Source of the DNA: Pseudonocardia sediminis
GTDB taxonomy: Bacteria > Actinomycetota > Actinomycetes > Mycobacteriales > Pseudonocardiaceae
DNA: 64,000 nucleotides
Assembly (NCBI RefSeq): GCF_004217185.1
Contig: NZ_SHKL01000001.1
Coordinates: forward strand, 2,471,001-2,535,000
Direction: 5' to 3'
The translations under genes were made by a program, and so were the position numbers. A model generated the notes under the pieces. It did not search any database, was not told where the DNA came from, and saw only the letters and a program-made list of their open reading frames with translations. Every line of letters starts with the position of its first letter. Positions within the stretch are counted from its first letter, which is position 1. This document shows, piece after piece, positions 17,771-24,244 of the stretch.

Positions 17771-17833
17771 CCGGCCCCGACGGTGGGGCCGGACGTGCGG
17801 AGGGGCGCCGGAACGTTGTCCCGGCGCCCCTCC
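17771..17833 (-). promoter_or_regulatory. Tandem hairpins between pqqA and pqqB
   Basis: Two perfect hairpins lie in the 135-bp gap: 13-bp arms at 17799-17811 and 17821-17833 (GGAGGGGCGCCGG, 9-nt loop), then 8-bp arms CCGGCCCC 17771-17778 and GGGGCCGG 17785-17792 (6-nt loop). Placed right behind pqqA, they probably act as attenuator or 3' stabiliser, so pqqA is made in excess over pqqBCDE. That fits its role as a consumed peptide substrate. Confidence 0.6.
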
Positions 17834-17882
17834 CTTTCACATCGACGCAGGCGGTTCTACCGCTGCGCTTCCCTCACAGGCC

Positions 17883-17975
17883 TCAGGCCTCCGAGCGAGC
17901 GATGTACATCGTCACCTCGGGTGCACACCCGACCTCTTCGAAGTCCGGGGTCTCCCATACGACGAGAGTCTCCAT
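17883..17975 (-). CDS. pqqA: PqqA, PQQ precursor peptide
   Basis: 30 residues starting METLVVWETPDFEEVGC and ending EVTMYIARSEA. The invariant Glu and Tyr that become PQQ are spaced as E-x3-Y (Glu20, Tyr24 in EVTMY), and the Trp followed by E/K-x-P near residue 7 is also typical of PqqA. The ribosome site AAGGAGGTGG is the strongest in the window, seven bases upstream. The gene lies between the dehydrogenase (52 bp upstream) and pqqB, and two hairpins follow it. Confidence 0.95.
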   Translation of the reverse strand: METLVVWETPDFEEVGCAPEVTMYIARSEA

Positions 17976-18026
17976 GTGCTGCCACCTCCTTCCGTGCGTC
18001 GTGCCTTATTGGATTGTGCCCCAGGG

Positions 18027-19715
18027 CTAGTCCTCGGGCAGCGCGAAGGCGAACAGTGCGTCGCCCGCCGCTGCTCCGAGGAGCCCCGGGAGGAATCCCT
18101 CGATCCAGCCACCCCACCCGGTCGGGACGGCGATGTACTGCCGGCCGTCGACCTCGTAGGTGCTGGGGCTCGAGTGGTGTCCGCTGCCGCACTGGAAGGA
18201 CCAGAGCTTCTCGCCGGTCTCCTCGTCGAGTGCGACGAACTCACCGGTCGGCGTGCCCTGGAACACGAGCCCGCCGGCGGTGGACAGCGTCGAGGCGCAC
18301 ATCGGGTACTCGTTGCGCCAGCGCCACTTCTCCTCGCCGGTCAGCGGGTCGACCGCGGCCACGAAGCCGTAGAAGTCCTCGATGTCCACGGCGACGCCCG
18401 CGCCCCAGTAGGGGATGGACTCCTTGAACTCGCGACGACGACGGGTGGCCGTGGCCCCGACCTCCTGGACCGGGATGTACATCAGGCCGGTCTTGCGGGA
18501 GTAGGCCATGTGGGTCCACTCCTTGCCCCCGGCCGGACCCGGCCAGAAGTGCACCGGGACGCCCTCCTCGTCGGGGTAGACCTTGGGCGTGACCTTACCC
18601 TCGGGCGTGATCTCACCCCAGGTGATCCGGTCGACGAACGGGAAGACCTTGACGAGCTCGCCGGTGGCCGCGTCGAGGGTGAAGAAGTAGCCGTTCTTGT
18701 CCGCGTGCGAGACGTACTTGCGGCCGTCCTTCTCGAAGACGATGTTCTCCATCGTCGAGTCGTAGTCCCACAGGTCGTGCGGCGTGAACTGGTAGTGCCA
18801 CCGGATCTCACCGGTGTTCACGTCGATCGCGACGACGCTGTCGGTGTAGAGGTTGTCGCCCGGGCGGACGTCGCCGTCGAAGTCGGGCGCCGGGTTGCCG
18901 GTGCCTTGGAACAGCAGCTCGAGCTCCGGGTCGTAGGTCGGGGTGACCCAGCAGTTCGCCCCGCCGCGCTGCCAGGCCTCCTGGGCGTCGTCGCCCCAGG
19001 TCTCCGAGCCGGGCTCGCCGGGCTTCGGGACCGTGTAGCGGCGCCAGCGGCGCTCACCGGTCTGCGCGTCGAACGCGTCGATGTGCCCGCGGAGACCGAA
19101 CTCGCCACCCGCGCTGCCGCAGATGACCATGTCCTTCACGACCAGCGGAGCGACCGAGCCGCTCTCCCCGGCGCGCACGTCACCGTTGACGGTGTCCCAC
19201 ACCTTCTCGCCGGTCGTCGCGTCGAGCGCGATGAGGTGGGCGTTGAGCGTGTACATGTAGACCTTGCCGTGGCCCACGGCCAGGCCCCGGTTGACGTTGC
19301 CGCAGCACAGCGAGACGTCGTAGGGGGAGGCGTGCTTGTAGCGCCAGAGCTCCTCGCCGGTCTTGGCGTCGATCGCCCAGGCACGGCCGTCCGGGCCGGA
19401 GACGTACATGACGCCCTCGACGACCAGCGGCGACGCCTCGAACGAGTAGGTCGACGCACCGGACTGCATGCCCACCGCACCGGCTTGGAAGACCCACGCG
19501 GGGGACAGCCGGCGGACGGTGTCCTTGTTGATCTGGGTCAGCTCGCTGTGACGCTGCCCGTCGTAGGTGCCGTAGTAGGTGAGCCAGTTCGCGGGCTCCG
19601 AGCGGGCGTTCTGGATGCGCTCGTAGTCTACGTTCCCGGTGGCGGGGGCGCTTCCCTTGACGGCGCTGAGCTGTGCGTGCGGGATCGCTTCGCCCGCATC
19701 GACGTAGTCGGTCAT
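18027..19715 (-). CDS. PQQ-dependent alcohol dehydrogenase, lanthanide-type motif, no signal peptide
   Basis: 562 residues, an eight-bladed quinoprotein with repeated W-motifs (such as IDAKTGEELWRYK). Family hallmarks are the vicinal disulfide Cys137-Cys138 (SLCCGN), metal ligands Glu205 (GGEFGLRG) and Asn274 (GTGNPAPD), and catalytic Asp317. Two residues later is Asp319 (LWDYDS), the extra acid found in lanthanide-dependent dehydrogenases such as XoxF and PedH, where Ca-type enzymes have Ala, Ser or Thr. There is no CxxCH haem motif. The N-terminus (MTDYVDAGEAIPHAQ...) is hydrophilic with no Sec or Tat signal, unlike nearly all characterised relatives, which are periplasmic. AAGGAG precedes the ATG. 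It follows the cupredoxin-like gene by 28 bp and precedes pqqA, so enzyme and cofactor genes form one operon. The substrate cannot be told from sequence. Confidence 0.9.
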   Translation of the reverse strand: MTDYVDAGEAIPHAQLSAVKGSAPATGNVDYERIQNARSEPANWLTYYGTYDGQRHSELTQINKDTVRRLSPAWVFQAGAVGMQSGASTYSFEASPLVVEGVMYVSGPDGRAWAIDAKTGEELWRYKHASPYDVSLCCGNVNRGLAVGHGKVYMYTLNAHLIALDATTGEKVWDTVNGDVRAGESGSVAPLVVKDMVICGSAGGEFGLRGHIDAFDAQTGERRWRRYTVPKPGEPGSETWGDDAQEAWQRGGANCWVTPTYDPELELLFQGTGNPAPDFDGDVRPGDNLYTDSVVAIDVNTGEIRWHYQFTPHDLWDYDSTMENIVFEKDGRKYVSHADKNGYFFTLDAATGELVKVFPFVDRITWGEITPEGKVTPKVYPDEEGVPVHFWPGPAGGKEWTHMAYSRKTGLMYIPVQEVGATATRRRREFKESIPYWGAGVAVDIEDFYGFVAAVDPLTGEEKWRWRNEYPMCASTLSTAGGLVFQGTPTGEFVALDEETGEKLWSFQCGSGHHSSPSTYEVDGRQYIAVPTGWGGWIEGFLPGLLGAAAGDALFAFALPED

Positions 19716-19743
19716 TCTGCGTCTCCTTGGCTGTACGGGTCGA

Positions 19744-20208
19744 TCACGGACGGGGTTGCGGCGGACGGTCCTGCTTGGCGTGGTCGGGGACCTCCCCGCC
19801 CATCACCAGCGCTCCGGTCAGGCCGCGGCCCTCGTCGTTGCCACTGGCCGAGCTGTAGTAGTACGTGCCCGGGCCGTCCAGGTGGATCTTCGCCGTGCCC
19901 TTCGAGTGGTTGACCAGCCAGATGAACTTCGAGTCACCGTTGCTGGGGATCACTGCGCAGTGGGTGTTCTTGTCGTCGTTGTAGAACGTCAGCTCGATGT
20001 CGCCGCCGTGGGGGAAGATGATGATCCCCGGCTCGTAGCGCAGCTCGTCCTCGGGAATCCGGATCTCGGCGCGCATGACGCCGTCGGATCCCTCCTCGGC
20101 GTAGCCGACGTTGCCCGTACCGAGCAGTCGGCCGAGCGCGATCTTGTTCTGCCCGTCCAGGCCGGCGTCGGCCAGCTCGGCCGCCCGATCGCCTGAAGTA
20201 GTCGTCAT
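19744..20208 (-). CDS. Cupredoxin-like PQQ-dehydrogenase-associated protein
   Basis: 154 residues. From about residue 45 the protein has a cupredoxin beta-sandwich pattern: strand GIIIFPHGGDIELTFYNDD, then NTHCAVIP, a WLVNHSKGTAKIHLDGPGTYYY edge and a final TGALVMGG strand. His83 could be the first copper ligand. The ligand loop that normally reads Tyr-Cys-x-x-x-His is YYYSSASGNDEGRG, with neither Cys nor His, so a type 1 copper site is not formed. No signal peptide is seen. Similar small proteins accompany mycobacterial quinoprotein dehydrogenases (recalled from memory), so a partner or electron-transfer role is likely but unproven. GGAGGA precedes ATG 20208. Confidence 0.7.
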   Translation of the reverse strand: MTTTSGDRAAELADAGLDGQNKIALGRLLGTGNVGYAEEGSDGVMRAEIRIPEDELRYEPGIIIFPHGGDIELTFYNDDKNTHCAVIPSNGDSKFIWLVNHSKGTAKIHLDGPGTYYYSSASGNDEGRGLTGALVMGGEVPDHAKQDRPPQPRP

Positions 20209-20752
20209 TGACCCGTCCTCCCGAAACATGTGTTGCGGCCGGAGTGCGTGATGACCTTCACACCGTCCCGGGGCGATCGTCAACCCCGTCCGGTGTGTCA
20301 ATTCGAGAAGTGGATCAGAGATCTCGACACCCGCACCCAATGACGGTTGTCAAGGGGGCTCGTCGCACTTCTCCGCGGTCCTGACCGACCGGACAGGGCG
20401 CCCCGTACCGGGCCTGCGAACGGTATGGACGGCCGCTGCCTGGGGATCTCGGCGCGGACCGGGCCGGCCGGGGCGCGGTCCCGGACCGTCCGGACGGACC
20501 GGTCGTCCGGCGCGCAGGGGCGCGGGCGACGATCGATCGACGCCGGCGAAAGAAATGATCACGGCGCGGTCCTCGGTGTCCACCGGCCGCGCGGATCGCA
20601 TTCGACCGCACCATTGCCGGCCACCGATCCGATCACGATGCCGCATTCCTCGAGACCATTCGTCGCGGCATTCGCGACCGGGGTGGGGGCAGGATTCCGC
20701 AACCGCGGTCCACGACGGGTGCGGGCGCCGTCACGTGCGGTGACCACCGTCC
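20209..20752. promoter_or_regulatory. Long upstream region of the pqq/dehydrogenase operon
   Basis: No convincing gene in 544 bp. Minus-strand TTGACA hexamers occur at 20296-20301 and 20348-20353, and TTGACG at 20278-20283, but none has a good -10 at 16-18 bp. TCGAGA (20303-20308) and TCTCGA (20322-20327) form an inverted pair. AACATGTGTTGCG (20225-20237) nearly matches the reverse complement of CGCAACACGTGTT (20768-20780), giving two related palindromes at the ends of the gap. These are plausible operator sites for an alcohol- or metal-responsive regulator; none is proven. Confidence 0.4.
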
Positions 20753-20771
20753 TGCGTCCGGATCGGACGCA
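20753..20771 (-). terminator. Hairpin after the diiron gene
   Basis: TGCGTCCG (20753-20760) and CGGACGCA (20764-20771) form a perfect 8-bp stem with a 3-nt loop, 13 bp past the diiron gene stop. It separates the rubredoxin/diiron pair from the pqq operon. Confidence 0.6.
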
Positions 20772-20784
20772 ACACGTGTTTCGC

Positions 20785-21564
20785 TCAGGCGTCCGACCAG
20801 AACTTGATACCGGTGGCCTTGAGACGGCGCCGGTGCTGCCGCATGGCGATCTCGATCGCCTCGACGGTGATCAGGTTCCCCCACGACTTGGTCGCGGACT
20901 CGCCCCACTCGAGGAGCTCGTTGGCCTTGTCCGCGCCGATGTCCGCGTTCTGGATGACGCGGGACCCGAAACCGATGTGCCAGCGCTCGTCGCGCAGGAC
21001 CAGCTCCATCCCCTTGTGTACGCCGGGGAGCTTGTGGGACAAGCCTTCCAGCGCCTCGAGCATCGCGTGCTGGCCGGCCAGGAGGACCACACCCTCGATC
21101 ACCATGTGATAAAGGCCCACCGCGTCGGTCAGGCCCCCGTGGTCCTCCACGAGCCGCTCGGCGGTCGCGGGGAGTCGCCCCTCGAACAGGTCGACGAGGT
21201 CGTCGGCGACGAAGGTGCGCAGGTGGTCCCGGCGCTGGGCCGCGGTGGCCCCCGGGATCCCGGCGACCTCGGCCGTGACGAGGTCGAAGAACCGCGCGTG
21301 GCGGGCCTCGTCGCGGGCCTGGGAGCGGAAGGCCTCCTCCATGGACTTCTCGTCCCGGCCGGCCGCGGCCACCTGGTAGTTGCCCAGGTTGCCCGCCACC
21401 GCCGTCTCGGCGATGACGAAGCCGGCGAGCAGCCCGAGGACCTGGTCGCGTTCGGTCTCGCCGAGCTTCGGCCAGGCCTCGCGGTCGGCCGAGAGGTCGA
21501 GTGTCGTCTCGTCCCACTGCAAGGACTCGGCGAGCTGGACGAAGTGGTCGTACCCGGAGATCAT
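20785..21564 (-). CDS. R2-like diiron oxidase/oxygenase without the radical tyrosine
   Basis: 259 helical residues with the full 4-Glu/2-His diiron set: Glu53 (AETAVAG), Glu86 and His89 (DEARH), Glu157 (VIEG), Glu193 and His196 (DERWH). The spacing is that of ribonucleotide reductase small subunits, but the protein is about 60 residues shorter. The position of the R2 radical Tyr (four after His89) is Phe93, and no large subunit is nearby. I therefore read it as an R2-like oxidase or oxygenase rather than a reductase subunit. The rubredoxin gene 26 bp upstream is a natural electron donor. ATG start with GAGAGG upstream. The substrate is unknown; an accessory role in alcohol formation or PQQ biology is inference from location. 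Confidence 0.75.
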   Translation of the reverse strand: MISGYDHFVQLAESLQWDETTLDLSADREAWPKLGETERDQVLGLLAGFVIAETAVAGNLGNYQVAAAGRDEKSMEEAFRSQARDEARHARFFDLVTAEVAGIPGATAAQRRDHLRTFVADDLVDLFEGRLPATAERLVEDHGGLTDAVGLYHMVIEGVVLLAGQHAMLEALEGLSHKLPGVHKGMELVLRDERWHIGFGSRVIQNADIGADKANELLEWGESATKSWGNLITVEAIEIAMRQHRRRLKATGIKFWSDA

Positions 21565-21590
21565 CGTTGAGCTACCTCTCGCATGTTCTG

Positions 21591-21803
21591 TCAGACCTCT
21601 TCGCCCGGTTCGAGCGCCCGGAAGTCCGACTTGGTGGCGCCGCAGATCGGACACATCCAGTCCTCGGGGATCTCCTCGAACGGAGTCCCCGGCTCGATGC
21701 CGCTGTCCGGATCGCCCTCGTCCGGGTCGTAGAGCCAGCCGCACGCGACGCACAGCCACTGCACGGCCGCGGTGTCGGTCGTGGTCGTGCCGCCGGCGCT
21801 CAT
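21591..21803 (-). CDS. Rubredoxin
   Basis: 70 residues with one FeS4 site made by Cys18-x2-Cys21 (CVACGW) and Cys51-x2-Cys54 (CPICGA), plus the conserved [12 protein letters not shown] and FEEIPEDW segments. A 15-residue Thr/Gly-rich N-terminal tail precedes the core. It should pass single electrons to the adjacent diiron protein. No rubredoxin reductase gene is in the window. The ATG overlaps the stop of an upstream 19-codon ORF by four bases (ATGA), and its own ribosome site is weak, suggesting coupling. Confidence 0.92.
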   Translation of the reverse strand: MSAGGTTTTDTAAVQWLCVACGWLYDPDEGDPDSGIEPGTPFEEIPEDWMCPICGATKSDFRALEPGEEV

Positions 21804-21859
21804 GTCCCGTCCGCCGCGCCGTGCTGAGCGGGTGCGGTCGGTTCGTCGAACGTCGTCAT
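21800..21859 (-). CDS. Possible 19-residue ORF coupled to rubredoxin
   Basis: Encodes [19 protein letters not shown]. It has a good ribosome site (GGGGAG five bases before the ATG) and ends in TGA that overlaps the rubredoxin ATG. Codons are GC-rich at the third position. No homologue is recognised. It may be a small protein or just a leader that delivers ribosomes to rubredoxin. Confidence 0.4.
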   Translation of the reverse strand: MTTFDEPTAPAQHGAADGT

Positions 21860-21962
21860 GAGTCTCCCCGGCGGCGCCATCGCCCTCGCGGACCGGGTGT
21901 GGTCCGGTTCACGTCGCCGTCCTCAGGAGGCCACACCGTGTTCCGGAGCGCAAGCGGTGTAC

Positions 21963-22000
21963 CACGTGCCCGGCGGGGGGTCCGCCCCGCCGGGCACGTG
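21963..22000 (-). terminator. 16-bp hairpin terminator after S9 peptidase
   Basis: CACGTGCCCGGCGGGG (21963-21978) pairs perfectly with 21985-22000 across a 6-nt loop, 11 bp past the peptidase stop. It insulates the downstream rubredoxin/PQQ genes, which run in the same direction. Confidence 0.85.
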
Positions 22001-22011
22001 ATCGGTGCTGG

Positions 22012-24150
22012 TCAGGCGCCGAGCGCGGCGCGCAGGAATTCCACCTGCAGGAGCAGCAGGTTCTCCGCGACGACCTCCTGCGGCGTCATGTGGGTCACCC
22101 CGGACAGCGGCAGCACCTGGTGCGCACGGCCCGCCGCGAGCAGTGCCGAGGACAGCCGCAGGGTGTGCGCGGCGACCACGTTGTCGTCGGCGAGACCGTG
22201 GACGATCATCAGCGGCCGGTTCGGGCGGTCCCCGGTGGGCGGGGTGGACGCGTCCTCGATCACCGACGAGCGCCGGTAGGCCTCCGGCTTCGCCGCGGGG
22301 GTGCCGAGGTAGCGCTCGGTGTAGTGGGTGTCGTAGAGCGTCCAGTCGGTGACCGGGGCGCCGGCGACGGCGGCGTGGAAGACGTCCGGGCGGCGCAGCA
22401 CGGCCAGGGCGGCCAGGTACCCGCCGAACGACCAGCCGCGGATGCCGACCCGGCCCAGGTCGAGGTCCGGGTAGAGCTTCGCGGCCTCGTGCAGCGCGTC
22501 GACCTGGTCGTCGAGCACGGGGGAGGCCAGGTCGTGGTGGATCGCGCGCTCGAACTCCGGCCCGCGTCCCGGCGACCCGCGGCCGTCGGTGACGACCACG
22601 GCGAAACCGCGGTCGGCGAACCACTGGCTGGACAGGAACGCGTTGCGCGCGGACAACACACGCTGCGAGTGCGGCCCGCCGTAGGGGTCGAGCAGCACCG
22701 GCAGCGACGTGCCCTCGACGTGACCGGTGGGCAGCAGCACCGCGGTGCGCAGTCCCCGCTCACCGAGCGCGTGCATCGCCACGCGGGGGACGATCCCGGG
22801 GTCGGCCGCGTGGCTGGTCACCGTGTGCTCGGTGCCGTCGGCCGTGGTCAGGACGGTGTGCGGGGCGGTGTCGAGGTCCTGCGAGCCGCGCACCAGCGTG
22901 CCCCCGGCCAGGGTGCCGGAGTGCACGCCGGTCTCCGGCGACCGCGGTACCGGCGCCTGCCCGGGGACGACGGAGAACAGCCGGATCGACGTCGGCTCGG
23001 TCGAGGCCCGGAACAGCACCGTGTCGCCGTCGACCCCGGCCACGTCGCGGACCTGCATCGAGCCGTCGGTCAGCGGGGTGTCCCCGGCGAACAGACGCCG
23101 CGCCCCGTCGTCGTCGGCGACGCGCAGCAGCTCGCCGGTCGCCGTGCGCGCGGGGACGCCGGGGACGATCTCGACCCACACCGGGTCGGTGTCGGTGTGC
23201 AGCGGTGTCGTCGTGCCGGTGGCCGGGTCGACCGTCAGGACGTGCAGGGCCGTCTGGTCCCGCGGCTGCACGACGATCAACGGCCCGGTCGGGTCCCAGC
23301 GCGCGGTGACCAGGTACTCGTTCGCGCCGGTGTCCCAGACGACGGGGGTGCGGGTGCCGTCGAGGGCGATCACGTCGAGCGTGACCAGCGCGTTCGGGGT
23401 CCCGGCGGCGGGGTAGGCGACGACGGTCGGGGTGCGTCCGGGGTTCGCCGGGTCCGCGATGTGCCAGCGCTCGACCGTCGACTCGTCGACGCGGGCGACC
23501 AGCAGCGCGTCGCCGCCGGGGGCCCACCAGTGGCCGCGGGTCCGGTTCATCTCCTCGGCCGCGGCGAAGTCGGCCAGGCCGTGGGTCACGTCGTCGCCGT
23601 CCGGGGCGGCCAGCACGCGCGTCTCGCCGGTCGCGATCTCGTGGACGTGCAGCGCGCGGTCGGCCACGAACGCGACCCGCGAGCCGCTGGGGTCCAGGCG
23701 GGGGTCGACGACGGCGGTGACGTCGCCGACGTCGAGCGGGCGCGGGTCCGGGTCGCCGGTCAGCGACGCGAGGTAGGGGCGGCCGGACAGGGCGAACACC
23801 GCGGTCGTGACGGCCGCGTCGGTGTCGTAGCCCACGACGCCACCGGCCTGCTCGCGGACGCGCTCGCGGCGCGCCCTCTCCGCGGCCGGCAGGTCCTCCT
23901 CGCCGGGCAGGCCGGGCAGCTGCGCGGGGTCGAGCAGCAGCCGCTCGGAGCCGGTGGCGGCGTCGATGCTCCACAGGCAGGTCACCGGGTCGTCGCCGCC
24001 GCGGCTGCGCAGGAACACCGCTCGCGAGCCGTCCGGGGCGACGGTGAACCCGCGCGGTGTGCCGAGGCTGAACCGTCGGGTGCGGGCGTGCAGGCGGGGG
24101 AAGCTGTCCTGGTCGGTCGGGGCGGTCACGGACTTGCTCGGGTCGGCCAC
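22012..24150 (-). CDS. S9 family peptidase (dipeptidyl-peptidase IV-like)
   Basis: 712 residues. An N-terminal beta-propeller (about 30-440) is followed by an alpha/beta hydrolase domain with catalytic Ser574 (GWSFGG), Asp655 (GLADDNV) and His687 (VTHM). The double-Glu motif in FAAAEEMNRTRGHWW, which anchors the substrate amino terminus in DPP IV enzymes, is present near residue 215, so release of N-terminal dipeptides is expected. No signal peptide is seen, so it is probably cytoplasmic. It is divergent from the acyl-CoA ligase. Confidence 0.9.
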   Translation of the reverse strand: MADPSKSVTAPTDQDSFPRLHARTRRFSLGTPRGFTVAPDGSRAVFLRSRGGDDPVTCLWSIDAATGSERLLLDPAQLPGLPGEEDLPAAERARRERVREQAGGVVGYDTDAAVTTAVFALSGRPYLASLTGDPDPRPLDVGDVTAVVDPRLDPSGSRVAFVADRALHVHEIATGETRVLAAPDGDDVTHGLADFAAAEEMNRTRGHWWAPGGDALLVARVDESTVERWHIADPANPGRTPTVVAYPAAGTPNALVTLDVIALDGTRTPVVWDTGANEYLVTARWDPTGPLIVVQPRDQTALHVLTVDPATGTTTPLHTDTDPVWVEIVPGVPARTATGELLRVADDDGARRLFAGDTPLTDGSMQVRDVAGVDGDTVLFRASTEPTSIRLFSVVPGQAPVPRSPETGVHSGTLAGGTLVRGSQDLDTAPHTVLTTADGTEHTVTSHAADPGIVPRVAMHALGERGLRTAVLLPTGHVEGTSLPVLLDPYGGPHSQRVLSARNAFLSSQWFADRGFAVVVTDGRGSPGRGPEFERAIHHDLASPVLDDQVDALHEAAKLYPDLDLGRVGIRGWSFGGYLAALAVLRRPDVFHAAVAGAPVTDWTLYDTHYTERYLGTPAAKPEAYRRSSVIEDASTPPTGDRPNRPLMIVHGLADDNVVAAHTLRLSSALLAAGRAHQVLPLSGVTHMTPQEVVAENLLLLQVEFLRAALGA

Positions 24151-24244
24151 GACCCGACCCTATCGACGCGCGCCCGTGCGGGCCGACCGTGCCGGAGCGC
24201 TCGACCTGTTCCCTGTCAAACGGTTGGTCGTTAAAGTCGCCGCC

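Noticed and set aside
20785..21564. Ribonucleotide reductase beta subunit
   Set aside because: Radical Tyr position is Phe, the length is short and no alpha subunit is nearby; the rubredoxin partner points to an oxidase/oxygenase.
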